Part shown: positions 37,542 to 47,329 of the stretch, piece by piece
Numbering within the stretch: position 1 is the stretch's first letter
Layout of the letters: each line of letters starts with the position of its first letter
DNA from: Candidatus Zixiibacteriota bacterium
GTDB taxonomy: Bacteria; Zixibacteria; MSB-5A5; WJJR01; JAJRUJ01
Assembly: GCA_020051695.1 (NCBI GenBank)
Contig: JAGVQM010000041.1
Coordinates: 82,385 to 146,384, forward strand
Direction of reading: 5' to 3'
DNA: 64,000 nucleotides
The notes under the pieces: generated by a model
What the model was told of the DNA's origin: nothing
Databases searched by the model: none
The model's input: the letters and a program-made list of their open reading frames with translations, nothing else
Position numbers and translations under genes: made by a program

Positions 37542-38557
37542 ATGATTTTACCTCGTTTTGATGTGCTGACTCCCGCGACGGTTACAGAAGCCTGCGCGCT
37601 TTTGGCCGCCCACACCGCTGCCGGTGTGCGGATCCTGGCCGGCGGCACCGACCTGCTGGTCGAGTTGCGCCGGCCGATTATCCCGCAACACGTTCCTCGC
37701 TGTGACGGCTGCCCGACCCACCCGGAGGGGGCGGTCTTTTCAACCATTGATTGCACGATGTGGAACTCCGAGCCGCTGATGGCTGCCGGGGGATCGGTTC
37801 GGGCGGCGGTAAAGCCCCCGGCGTTTTTGTTGTCCCTGCATAAACTGCGTGATCTGCGGGGGCTGCAAAAACGTACGGACGGCTCGCTGCGCGTGGGGGC
37901 GTGCACGACCATCACCGACATTGAGCGGTCGCGCGATATCCGTGAGGGATGGACCGCTCTGGCCGAGGGCGCAGACAATCTCGGCAGCCCGCTGGTGCGT
38001 AACCGGGGGACTGTGGGAGGGAACATTGCCAACGCCCGCCCGGCCGCCGACACTGCCGTGCCGACCATTGCCCTGCGCGCGACCCTAGTCTTACGGAGCA
38101 CCTCCGGCATCCGGACAATCGCCGCCGCGGATTTTCCCACCGGCCCCGGCAAAACGATCATCAATCCCGGTGAAATCCTGACCTATATCGAATACCCGGC
38201 GCCGGCGAAATATTCCGGCAGCGCGTATCATAAACTCGCCAACCGCAAGGCGCTGGAAATTTCCACCGTGGGTGTCGCAGTTTACCTCGCATTGGAAACG
38301 CCGGGCGGTCCGGTGGCCGATGTCTCGGTCGCGCTGGGCGCCGTCGGCCCGAAACCGCTGGCCGCCGCCTCGGTCGGCCCGGTGCTACTCGGCAGGATCC
38401 CCGATGAAACCGCCATCAATGATGCCGCCCGCGCGGCTATGGAAGATGCGCGGCCGATTGACGACCATCGCGGTTCGGCCTGGTATCGGCTGCAAATGGT
38501 GGAAGTGCTGACCCGCCGGTTATTGAAAACTGCGCTGGCCCGTGCTGAAGGCAAAAA

Positions 38558-38561
<4 letters not shown>
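37542..38561 (+). CDS. Molybdenum hydroxylase FAD-binding subunit with Cys-containing insertion
   Basis: 339 residues. The ATG at 37542 is preceded by GGAAAGG. FAD-binding PCMH features are LAGGTDLLVEL (32-42) and NRGTVGGNIANARPAADTA, followed by the CO dehydrogenase flavoprotein C-terminal domain. Between residues 44 and ~91, where related M subunits usually go straight into a 'P..LIDLS' strand, there is an extra segment containing Cys54-x2-Cys57 and Cys71. It is not the 4Fe-4S loop of 4-hydroxybenzoyl-CoA reductase, which lies after GGN. It could bind metal or contact a partner. It passes electrons from the Fe-S subunit to FAD and an acceptor. The stop overlaps the next gene by 4 bp. Confidence 0.88.
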
Positions 38562-39020
<459 letters not shown>

Positions 39021-39028
<8 letters not shown>

Positions 39029-41381
39029 CTACCGCATCCTCAATACCCGCGCGCGGCGTGTCGATGCCGTCGATAAAATTACCGGCCGCGCGATGTACAC
39101 CGATGACTTCCAGCGGCCGAATATGCTGTACGCGGCACTGTTGCACTCCCCGCTGGCCCATGCCCGCATTTTGAATATTGATACCTCCCGCGCCGAAGCA
39201 TTGCCCGGCGTCAAGGCAGTCGTGACCTGGCGCGAGGCGGGCACCGTCCCCTACGGGGTCAGCCCCGCCCGCTATGACGAGACGATATTCTGTTACGACA
39301 AGGTCCGCTATGTCGGCGACGAAATCGCCGCCGTGGCCGCCAGCGATTTGGATACCGCGCTGGAAGCGATAAATTTAATTAAAGTTAATTTTGAGGAATT
39401 GCCGCTGGTGCTTGACGGCCTTACCGCGATGAATGACGGACAGCCGCGATTACATGACCAATACAAAAATAACATGTGCGCGGAGGTGCACTGGCATTTC
39501 GGCGATATCGAACAGGGCCGCCGGGAATCGCACATTATCCGCACCGACAAGCTGACCAGCAAGATGCAGGACGGCGCGTTTATGGAGCCGCAAAGTGTGC
39601 TGGCCGAAGTCGATGCGCAGGGCGATCTGATCATGTACAGTTCGACCCAAGCCCCGCATTATGTCCAGCGCACGCTGGCCATGGCTCTGCAAATGCCCCT
39701 GCATAAGGTGCGGGTCATTAAACCGGCGGTCGGGGGCGGCTTCGGACCGAAAGCATCGTGCTCTACCGCCGAACTGGCGACGTGCCTTTTGGCGATGAAA
39801 ACCGGGCGGCCGGTGAAAATTACGTTTGATCGCGAGCAGGTTTTTTTGCATTCACGTGCCCGGCACCAGTTTTTCCACACGATGACCACCGGGATTAAAA
39901 AAGACGGCACCCTGTCGTTCCTCGATCATCACTGTATCCTCGATGGCGGCGCGTATGCCAGTTTCGGTATTGCCACGATTTATTACGCCGGGTCGTTGCT
40001 GGGCGGGCCGTACCGGTTGAAAAACATGAAATATGACGGATACCGCGTGGTGACCAACAAGCCTGCCTGCGGGGCGCAGCGTGGCCACGGCGCGGTGATC
40101 GCCCGCGCGTTATTCGAAGTCCAGCTCGACCGTCTGGCCGAGGAACTGGGCTTGGACCCCATCGAACTGCGGCTGAAAAATGTCATGGAAGCCGGGGAAA
40201 CGACCTGCAACGAGCTGTTTGTCTCCAGCTTCGGGATGCGCGAGGCACTGGAGGCCGTGCGCGATTCGGCGGCGTGGCAGACCAAGCGGGAGCGGGCCGG
40301 GAAGACGCATCGCAACGGCAAGGGGATCGGCGCAGCCTGCGGCTTTTTTGTCTCGGGCGCGGGGTATTCGATCTACCGTTCGCGCACCTATCATTGTACG
40401 GTGATTACCAAGGTCGATGAAGTCGGCGGCGGCGTGCTGGTGCAGTCCGGGGCGGCCGATATCGGGCAGGGGTCCGATACAGTGTTGGCGATGATCACTG
40501 CCGAGGAGCTGGGCATTACGCTAGACGATGTCCGCGTGGTCAGCGGCGATTCCAAATTGAGCGTCGATCTCGGCGCGTATTCTTCCCGCACGACCCTGAT
40601 GACCGGCCACGCCTGCCGCGAGGCGGCGCAGGACGTCAAACGACAAATTCTGTCAGCCATCGCCGCGCTGCTTTCCGTGCCGCCGGAAACGCTTGATCTG
40701 AAAGACGGCTTTTTGGTCAGTCTGGCCGGTCCGCTGGATATCTCCGAATTGCGCCGCGAATATCTGCGGGAACACCTGGGCTTTACCGACCTGCCCGAAG
40801 GCCCCCAGCTCACGTTTGCCGAGGCGGGCCGCATTGCCTTTCTGGAACTCGGCGCGATCGTCGGCACGGGCAAATATAAGCCGCCGCCGCTGGGTGGCTC
40901 GTTTAAGGGCGCGGCAGTGGGGACCTCGCCGGCGTTTGGCTGTTCGGCGCAGGTGGCGGAAGTCACCGTCGATCTGGAGACCGGCCGCGTCACGGTGGAT
41001 AAGATCACCGGCGCACACGATTGCGGCTTCGCGATCAACCGCACGCAGGTGGAAGGTCAAATGCAGGGCTCGATGATGATGGGTATGGGCGAGGCGCTGA
41101 TGGAACAAATCCAGTATGACACTAAAGGCCGCATTGTCAACGCCAACCTGGCCGAATACAAAATCCCGACGGCGCTGGACATGCCGCACCTCGAAGCCAT
41201 TATCGTCGAATCGCACGAACCGCACGGCCCCTATGGGGCGAAAGAAGTGGGGGAGGGCGCGATCATGCCGGTCATTCCCTCGATTTTGAATGCGATCTAC
41301 GACGCCACGGGCGTCCGTATCGACGAACTGCCGATCACGCCGGAACGGGTGGTGGCGGCATTGCGGACGGGGGGGAAGTGA
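39021..41381 (+). CDS. Molybdenum hydroxylase large (Mo-binding) subunit, substrate unknown
   Basis: 786 residues. The N-terminal aldehyde oxidase/xanthine dehydrogenase a/b hammerhead domain (GRAMYTDDF, VRYVGDEIAAVAA) precedes the molybdopterin-binding domain: VGGGFGPKASCS, GACG-like ACGAQRGHG, QSGAADIGQGSDTV, and the catalytic base region GPYGAKEVGEGA with Glu near the C-terminus. Paired with YqeB, XdhC and MocA homologues this is probably a selenium-dependent molybdenum hydroxylase. Substrates could be purines, nicotinate or aromatic acyl-CoA; the neighbouring CoA operon makes the last possible, but residues for CoA binding are not evident. Confidence 0.9.
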
Positions 41382-41435
41382 TGGCAAATTTTACAATTAG
41401 ATAATACTTGGCATACCTGCATATGAAAGGCGATA

Positions 41436-43427
41436 ATGGGCATTTTGAATAGAGCTTACTATTCTTCCACATTCGAGGAATTCCTCGATTCGACTGATGA
41501 GGAAGTGATCGGGTCCCTCAGTATTCGAAGCGAACTTGAGTTAGTTCAATTGCAGAGAAATGCTTGGCTTGAAGAATGTTCCATTCTTCGGCAAGCCTTG
41601 CACGGTATCAGTGGATTTATACTGCTGGAGTACTCGATCCCTCGGATGGGGCGAAGGGTAGATGCCATCCTCATACTCCCCAAAGTTATAATCGTCGTCG
41701 AGTTCAAGATTGGCGAAGCACGTTATACAGGGCAGGCGATTGACCAGGTGTATGACTATGTACTTGATCTAAAGAACTTCCATAAACAGACCCACGACAA
41801 GGATGTTATTCCTGTCCTGGTTGCCACCGAAGGTCCGAGCCAATCTCCGATATTTAATAGGCAGCCAGATGGCATTTATCGCCCAGTTTGTGTCAATCGC
41901 CATGATTTCAGGCATTTATTATATCAGATTAAAGGTCATGTATCTGGATATGAGATTGACGTACCGGCGTGGTTGGACTCGATTTACTGCCCCACGCCTA
42001 CAATTGTTGAGGCGGCCCAAGTGCTGTATCAGGGGCACAACGTGCAAGACATTTCCAGAAGCGAATCTGGGGCAGAGAACCTAACAAAAACTGCGGAAGC
42101 AATACGGAGAATTATACTAGAATCCCGTACAAAGAACATAAAATCAATATGTTTTGTCACGGGCGTTCCTGGAGCGGGGAAAACGTTGGCGGGATTAAAT
42201 ATTGCGAATTCGTGGAACGATCCGGAAAACAATCAACACGCCGTATTTTTATCAGGCAATGGTCCCCTAGTAGATGTTCTCAGAGAGGCGCTAGCGCGCG
42301 ATGATGTCCAGCGAGCGAAAATCGCAGGAATGACACTGACAAAGAAAGCAGCATTGTCCAAAGTCAAAGCTTTTATCCAAAATATTCATCATTTCAGAGA
42401 CGACGCATTGAGTTCTTCTATAGCCCCCGTTGAACGAGTTGCAATATTCGACGAAGCCCAAAGGGCTTGGGATCTCAAGCAGACAGCTGCCTTCATGAAA
42501 TCGAGAAAGAGAATACCACATTTTGGTATGTCTGAACCGGAATTTCTCATATCTGTTATGAATCGGCATGCCGAGTGGGCAAGTATTATTTGTCTTGTCG
42601 GAGGAGGACAGGAAATAAATACCGGTGAGGCTGGTCTCGCAGAATGGCTTCGGGTGCTCCAAATTGCTTATCCTCAATGGTGGGTGTATATTGCCGAAGA
42701 CCTACTGGATTCAGAATATGCAGATGTGTTAACGACGGCAATGCTGGAAAATATTGGCAGAATCGAACGGAGAAGTGATCTTCATCTATCCACATCAATT
42801 CGCTCCTTTCGGGCAGATGCCGTGTCGTCCTTCGTAAAAGCTCTGCTTGATTGCGATGACAATAGGATACAATTACTTCTTAGTAAAGTACTCCCCTCAT
42901 ATCCGATATGTATGACCCGTGAAATTGATCGTGCTAAGGATTGGTTAAAGAACAAAGCCCGCGGTTCGGAACGTTACGGTGTCATTGCTTCATCTGAAGC
43001 ACAACGACTGAAACCTTATGGCATAAACGTGAAAGTGGAAATTGATCCGAAAAATTGGTTTCTCAATGGGAAAAGCGACATCAGGTCTTCGTATTACCTT
43101 GAAGATGTGGCGACCGAATTTCAGATTCAGGGGCTTGAGCTAGATTGGGTATGTGTTGCGTGGGACTGCAATTTAAGATATGACAGTAAAGGATGGGAGT
43201 ATCACTGTTTTCGTGGGACACGGTGGCAAATGATCAGGAGTGAAGAAAGAAAAAGGTTTTTGAAAAATGCTTATAGAGTGCTTTTGACGCGGGCAAGGCA
43301 AGGCATGATAATATTTATACCTGAGGGGAACGAAATTGACCACACCAGGCGGCGGGAATATTATGATGGAACGTATGAGTATTTGCGTAACATCGGAATA
43401 CCTGAAATTGGTGCTACGGTGTCCTGA
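41436..43427 (+). CDS. Nuclease-helicase protein: PD-(D/E)XK-like domain plus DUF2075-type ATPase
   Basis: 663 residues, AT-richer than the upstream operon. The N-terminal nuclease-like core has Glu65, Asp76 (GRRVDAIL) and Glu89-x-Lys91 (VVEFKIG), followed by a Q-x8-Y-type stretch, as in NERD/PD-(D/E)XK domains. An ATPase of the DUF2075/SF1 type follows: Walker A GVPGAGKT (243-250), Walker B AIFDEAQ (339-340), and C-terminal motifs TEFQIQGLELDWVCVAWD and RVLLTRARQGMIIFIP, which match SF1 motifs V/VI. It probably unwinds or cuts nucleic acid. Proteins of this type occur in mobile or defence settings; here hairpin repeats lie just downstream. A single-gene defence function is inference. Confidence 0.78.
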   Translation: MGILNRAYYSSTFEEFLDSTDEEVIGSLSIRSELELVQLQRNAWLEECSILRQALHGISGFILLEYSIPRMGRRVDAILILPKVIIVVEFKIGEARYTGQAIDQVYDYVLDLKNFHKQTHDKDVIPVLVATEGPSQSPIFNRQPDGIYRPVCVNRHDFRHLLYQIKGHVSGYEIDVPAWLDSIYCPTPTIVEAAQVLYQGHNVQDISRSESGAENLTKTAEAIRRIILESRTKNIKSICFVTGVPGAGKTLAGLNIANSWNDPENNQHAVFLSGNGPLVDVLREALARDDVQRAKIAGMTLTKKAALSKVKAFIQNIHHFRDDALSSSIAPVERVAIFDEAQRAWDLKQTAAFMKSRKRIPHFGMSEPEFLISVMNRHAEWASIICLVGGGQEINTGEAGLAEWLRVLQIAYPQWWVYIAEDLLDSEYADVLTTAMLENIGRIERRSDLHLSTSIRSFRADAVSSFVKALLDCDDNRIQLLLSKVLPSYPICMTREIDRAKDWLKNKARGSERYGVIASSEAQRLKPYGINVKVEIDPKNWFLNGKSDIRSSYYLEDVATEFQIQGLELDWVCVAWDCNLRYDSKGWEYHCFRGTRWQMIRSEERKRFLKNAYRVLLTRARQGMIIFIPEGNEIDHTRRREYYDGTYEYLRNIGIPEIGATVS

Positions 43428-43540
43428 TGGCTCAGGGAGAAAGTATGCGTGTTTGAGTCAGTGGCTTTGCACTTGTGCCCGTCGAAACATCGGTTTCACA
43501 GAATCGCCGCCTGTGTCAGGAAATCTGGGTGGCCCAGGTG

Positions 43541-43682
43541 CCCGGGTGCCCCATCCGCTTGCGGTGGGGTTAGATTCTTCGCGCACTCACCTGGTACCGC
43601 ACCCAGTCGGGTGGGTGAGGGAGTACCAGCTGGATGCGACAATTTGAATTAGCCCGGTCCGGTCAGGAAAGGATTCCTGACC
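43541..43682. repeat. Hairpin repeats downstream of the nuclease-helicase gene
   Basis: 43541-43570 is the exact inverse of 30 bp found at 29528-29557 (CCCCATCCGC/GCGG-TGGGG type hairpin). 43661-43682 is a perfect hairpin GGTCAGGAA-AGGA-TTCCTGACC, related to those at 52800 and 55528. The ~270-bp gap between genes at 43428-43696 otherwise shows nothing recognisable. Confidence 0.8.
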
Positions 43683-43696
43683 GCGCACGAAAAACA

Positions 43697-44230
43697 ATGG
43701 AATTGACAACAGAGAGATTGGTGATTAAACCATTCGATTTGGCGATCATTGATGCCGCATCGGAGAAGGATCCGGGCAAGATTGAATCACTTGGTTATAA
43801 GGTAAATAACGAATGGCCGGAACCTGACTTGTTTGAAGTATTGCCGCATTTCAGGCAGTTAATCATCGAGCATGGCATAAATGGATACGGTTCATGGCTT
43901 ATTCTTGAAAAAAACACAAAGGAAATAATCGGCAGTATCGGGTTCACGGGAAATCCGGATGAATATGGAAATGTGGAAATTGGATTTGGAATAATACCCA
44001 GTAGACGAAGGAAAGGTTATTGTCTTGAATCAGCAACCAGTCTAATCGAGTGGGCTTTTAAACAAGAGAACATCAGTTGCATCAAGGCCCAGTGTGACGA
44101 AAGAAACACCGTTTCCAGTTCCATACTGGCACAGCTGGGATTTCTCAGGATAACGTGCGCGGGAAATCTGATAAATTGGGAAATGAAAAGAAATAAGCAG
44201 CCGTCAGCCTGCCGGCACGACGGGTCTTAA
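43697..44230 (+). CDS. GNAT-family N-acetyltransferase (RimJ/RimL type)
   Basis: 177 residues beginning MELTTERLVIKPFDLAII, the usual RimL-like opening 'TERLxIxPF'. The acetyl-CoA loop is IIPSRRRKGYCLESATSLIEWAF (R/Q-x-x-G-x-G/A variant with KGY), and CDERNTVSSSILAQLGF is motif B. It transfers acetyl from acetyl-CoA to an amine, such as a protein N-terminus or antibiotic; the target is unknown. AT-rich like the 41436 gene and placed directly after hairpin repeats, so possibly acquired with it. No good ribosome site before the ATG. Confidence 0.85.
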   Translation: MELTTERLVIKPFDLAIIDAASEKDPGKIESLGYKVNNEWPEPDLFEVLPHFRQLIIEHGINGYGSWLILEKNTKEIIGSIGFTGNPDEYGNVEIGFGIIPSRRRKGYCLESATSLIEWAFKQENISCIKAQCDERNTVSSSILAQLGFLRITCAGNLINWEMKRNKQPSACRHDGS

Positions 44231-44287
44231 GTGTCGACGCCGGCGCCGATGAATTGAGCGGAGAATCAGCGAACAAAAGGAACCGTG

Positions 44288-45130
44288 ATGACCAAAGCCG
44301 AAAATGAGATCTCAGCGCTGCGCACAGTGCGCGCGTTTATCAAAACCGGGACCTGATCAGAATCACTGTTGAGAGTTCTCAACCGCGCCTTTGATCACCC
44401 GTTGCAACCTGAGGAAAACGCCGTCATGCCCCTGGCCGGCGGCATCATGCAGCACGGCTACCAGTGCGGCATGCTGTGGGGGGCGACGCTGGCGGCGGGG
44501 GCACAGTCGTATCGGCTTTTTGGCCCGGGTCCGCAAGCCGAAGCCGGGGCAATTCGTGCGGCGCAAAAACTTGTGGAGTCCTTCCGGACGCGCAACAAGC
44601 ATATCAATTGCCTCGAAATAACTGAGATAGACAAATCATCATCGGCGATGCAGATGATTATGTTTTTTCTGCTCAAAGGCGGGACCATCGGCTGCTTTCG
44701 CATGGCCGCAAAATATGCCAAGGTTGCATTCAGCGAGATAAATTCTGCCCTTTCCGAGAAACACAGCGAAGAGCTGTCCGCTCCGGTAAGTTGCGCGGCG
44801 CTGCTGGCGCACAAGATGGGCGTCTCGGAGATGCATACGGTGATGGCGGCGGGACTTGCGGGTGGGATCGGCTTATGCGGCGGGGGCTGCGGGGCATTGG
44901 GCGCCGCGATATGGATCATGGGTATGAACAACAGCAGGGAACATGGCGATGAAATAGATTTTGAAGACCCCAGAGCTTTGGCGCTGATTGATCGATTCCT
45001 GATATGCACCGACTTTAAATTCCAGTGCTCCGAAATTGTCGGACGGAAGTTTGAGAATATCGACGACCACGCCCGTTATTTAAGCGATGGCGGCTGCGCG
45101 AAAATCATTGAAGTATTGGCTGCTAAATGA
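44288..45130 (+). CDS. C_GCAxxG_C_C-type redox protein, predicted selenoprotein (Sec at residue 23)
   Basis: 280 residues if TGA 44354-44356 is read as selenocysteine. The ATG at 44288 has AAAAGGA upstream. The 22 codons before TGA and the 257 after it are in one frame. Around it the protein reads FIKTGT-U-SESLLRVLNRAFDHPL. Family members, as I recall them, have Cys here (G-x-C-S-E-x-L). Further redox motifs are GYQCGMLWGA and GLCGGGCGALGAAIW. A SECIS-like hairpin begins at the TGA. Ending the gene at TGA, or starting at TTG 44369, would discard conserved sequence. The family is a putative Cys-rich redox or metal-binding group of unknown substrate, cytosolic here (no signal peptide). The YqeB gene nearby supports selenium use by this organism. 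Confidence 0.8.
44354..44397 (+). promoter_or_regulatory. Candidate bacterial SECIS element
   Basis: Lower stem TGATCA (44354-44359, containing the TGA) pairs with TGATCA at 44392-44397. Upper stem GTTGAG (44368-44373) pairs with CTCAAC (44378-44383) around the loop AGTT, which has G-T at positions 22-23 counted from the T of TGA. The E. coli fdhF SECIS has its UGA at the base of a ~40-nt hairpin with the critical loop G-U at 23-24. Spacing and loop therefore fit SelB recognition closely. It lies wholly inside the coding region, as expected in bacteria. Confidence 0.75.
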
Positions 45131-45270
45131 TCTGCCGGGTGCTCCGCCAGCCGCGGCGGACGGGCATGATAATAAAAGGACCACTTCCCGGGACAACCTC
45201 AGACGGTGTATGAAATCCTTGCGCCGGTCGGCTTTCGGGCTGACTTTGCGTTAGCCAAAGGAGACATAAC

Positions 45271-45507
45271 ATGCCACCAAGAAAGAAAAAAGCAAAACGC
45301 GATGTTGAGCGAAACTACCCTCCACAGCAATTCGTTAAAAAATTACGCCGGCTGGCCGACAGTATCGAGCGCGGCAAACGGTTTCGCATTCAAGTGGGCG
45401 GAGAACGAATTTCCATTCCGCCCAATGCCGTCATCAATATCGAACACGAGCGCGATGGGGGCGAAGAAGAGGTGGAGTTTCAACTCCAGTGGACGTCCGA
45501 AAGCTAA
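45271..45507 (+). CDS. Amphi-Trp domain-containing small protein
   Basis: 78 residues with a strong AAAGGAG site. After a basic N-terminus (PPRKKKAKRD) it has the amphi-Trp-type pattern: FVKKLRRLADSIERGKRFRIQVGGERISIPPNA, an acidic stretch, then VEFQLQW near the end. The family is small, widespread and of unknown function. Cytosolic; no partner evident. Confidence 0.75.
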   Translation: MPPRKKKAKRDVERNYPPQQFVKKLRRLADSIERGKRFRIQVGGERISIPPNAVINIEHERDGGEEEVEFQLQWTSES

Positions 45508-45665
45508 GCCGGGCGCAAGAAGATGCGTTTATGACTCCCGATCGGCGCAGATTTTCAACTGGCTGTCTGCACGGTGATCCGCACGGCCGCCGGAGGTTTA
45601 GGCCGGGGGAAATCGGTATTGTACATCCCCACGTAATTGAATTATAATTACCCGGAGGGACTATT

Positions 45666-45995
45666 ATGCGCATGACTGACATTCCATTCGCGATCACCGA
45701 CTGGTGGTCCGTGGAGCTGACCGAACACCCAGGCGAAACGGGCGTCGCCCATTGGCGCACCAAAAACTGCGGGGACATCCGCGTCCGCATGGTCGAGTAC
45801 TCGCCGGGCTATCTGGCCGACCACTGGTGCGCCAAAGGACACATTCTGTTATGTCTGGACGGGGAGCTGCACACCGAGCTGGAAGACGGCCGGACAGTCA
45901 TTCTCAAACCCGGGATGAGCTATCAGGTAGCCGACAACACTGCGTCGCACCGCTCGTTCACTCCGGTCGGCGCGAAGCTGTTCATTGTCGATTAG
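45666..45995 (+). CDS. DHCW-motif cupin-fold protein
   Basis: 109 residues, the usual size. The ATG at 45666 has CGGAGGG just upstream. It opens MTDIPFAITDWWSVELTEHPGETGVAHWRT, with the ADHWCAKGHILLCLDGEL motif that names the family and a second cupin-like block VILKPGMSYQVADNTASHRS. The His/Cys/His residues could bind a metal. Function unknown. It stands alone. Confidence 0.85.
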   Translation: MRMTDIPFAITDWWSVELTEHPGETGVAHWRTKNCGDIRVRMVEYSPGYLADHWCAKGHILLCLDGELHTELEDGRTVILKPGMSYQVADNTASHRSFTPVGAKLFIVD

Positions 45996-46101
45996 CAGCC
46001 ACGCCTGCATCTCCCGCTGGGAGTTTTGCGGCCAGCATCGTGCCCCGTTGCCTGATACGCCCAATTGGGCTTATTTTCGGTAACTCACAAGTGTGGATGA
46101 T

Positions 46102-46208
46102 TGTCCGAAATCCAAGACACCAAACTGCGACCCTATTTCATTATTTTGCATAGTCTTACTGCCATTCACTCGTCCAAGTAAACAATCAGTGTCCGAAAAA
46201 CCGACACT
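46102..46208. promoter_or_regulatory. Two imperfect palindromes, candidate enhancer-binding sites
   Basis: AGTGTC (46188-46193) and GACACT (46203-46208) form an inverted repeat with a 9-bp centre CGAAAAACC. A similar site, TGTC-CGAAATCCAA-GACA, is at 46102-46119. They share TGTCCGAAA and lie ~110 and ~200 bp upstream of the sigma-54 promoter, the usual place for activator sites of sigma-54 systems. Nothing else is recognised in the 462-bp gap between 45995 and 46458. Confidence 0.5.
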
Positions 46209-46315
46209 TTCATCCATTTTCGTGGAATTCCGCGGTGTATTTTTTCACTGGGTCGTATGCGTAAGTTATGATACAGATTGAAGATAGATATCCACCCGAT
46301 AATTCAAGAGTATAA

Positions 46316-46329
46316 GGCACGATTTTTGC
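46316..46329 (+). promoter_or_regulatory. Sigma-54 (RpoN) promoter of the PEP-CTERM gene
   Basis: GGCACGATTTTTGC: the -24 GG (46316-46317) and -12 GC (46328-46329) have the required spacing, and the full site matches TGGCACG-N4-TTGC except for the first T. It leaves a ~115-nt leader before the ATG at 46458. PEP-CTERM genes are often under sigma-54 with the PrsK/PrsR two-component system, which supports the call. Confidence 0.75.
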
Positions 46330-46457
46330 GGCAAAATCGGTGTTATTGACAATGTTGACCCCGGCGAGTCCAGGAATCGTTTGGGTCACGAGGAAAGCAA
46401 AGGAAACGGAAACCAACTGCCTTCATTCATTCATTTCCACAATTGGGAGGAACGGAA

Positions 46458-47303
46458 ATGGCAAGCAAAACACCAAAACTACTCGCCTCATGTCTTATCT
46501 TCACCCTGGTGCTCTTCGCGTTCGGCTCCAATGCGTTTGCCGCGCTATGGGCCTGCGATTGGGACGGCGGTTTTTACTCGGTAAATTCCTCGAATGCCGC
46601 ACTGAGCTTTATCGGCAACACCGGCATTTCCAGTCTGGGTGCGCTGGAATATGCCCCTGACGGCACATTGTATGGTTTCAGTGCAGGAAGCTCCGCGCTG
46701 TACAGGATTGACCCCAACACCGGGACCTCGACGATGATCGGTCCGCTGAACAATGGGTTCATCTATGAGGGCGGCCTGGCTTTCGGCAACGGTGTGGCTT
46801 ATGGTGTCAATCAGAACGCCAACGATACACCGTATTTGTTTTCCCTCAATTTGACCACGGGGCAAGCCACCAACATCGGCCAGATGGGAACTTTTCATGA
46901 TATCAACGGGCTGGCCTGGCGCAGTGACGGCATGCTGGTCGGTATCGATGATAACACCAGCTCGCTGGTGGTTATCGATCCGAATACTGCCGCATTGTCC
47001 ACGCTTGCCGGTTTGACTTTCAGCGTCGGTGGTGTCGGCGGAATGACCACTGATATGTCCTCCGGGGTCAGTTATTTCGCCACCGGCAGGGGAGCGAATA
47101 TTGCAGGTGTTCCCGGTACCAACTCTCTGCATAGTTTTGATCTGTACACCGGGACCAACACGTTTGTCGGCAATTTCGGCCCCAACATCGCCGAGGTCGG
47201 CATCAGCGGATTGGCCGGCTCGCCCGTCCCCGAACCGGGCACCATGATTCTGCTGGGTGTGGGTATTGCCGGTCTGGCGTTGCGGCGCCGGAAAAAACAA
47301 TAA
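46458..47303 (+). CDS. PEP-CTERM sorting-signal exported protein, propeller-like
   Basis: 281 residues. The ATG at 46458 follows GGAGGAACGGAA. Signal peptide FTLVLFAFGSNAFA. The body repeats 'Y.ID.NTG....IG' and 'L..RSDGMLVGID' motifs (RIDPNTGTSTMIG; VIDPNTAALSTLA), typical of a beta-propeller. The C-terminus is a textbook exosortase signal: VPEPG, a hydrophobic helix (TMILLGVGIAGLAL) and RRRKK. It is expected to be cut and processed by an exosortase at the membrane and displayed in the extracellular matrix. No exosortase gene lies in this window. Single-gene unit between a sigma-54 promoter and a terminator. Confidence 0.9.
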   Translation: MASKTPKLLASCLIFTLVLFAFGSNAFAALWACDWDGGFYSVNSSNAALSFIGNTGISSLGALEYAPDGTLYGFSAGSSALYRIDPNTGTSTMIGPLNNGFIYEGGLAFGNGVAYGVNQNANDTPYLFSLNLTTGQATNIGQMGTFHDINGLAWRSDGMLVGIDDNTSSLVVIDPNTAALSTLAGLTFSVGGVGGMTTDMSSGVSYFATGRGANIAGVPGTNSLHSFDLYTGTNTFVGNFGPNIAEVGISGLAGSPVPEPGTMILLGVGIAGLALRRRKKQ

Positions 47304-47329
47304 GGGCAGTACTGAAACGGATTTTAATA

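Noticed and set aside
44354..44356. TGA as an ordinary nonsense mutation (pseudogene)
   Set aside because: The downstream frame is intact for 257 codons with all Cys motifs, and a hairpin of SECIS geometry starts at the TGA. Kept as the main alternative, but less likely.
44369..45130. Shorter version of the redox gene starting at TTG 44369
   Set aside because: No ribosome site, and it discards the conserved SESLL segment and an upstream in-frame coding start with a good site; the TGA/SECIS reading explains all of it.
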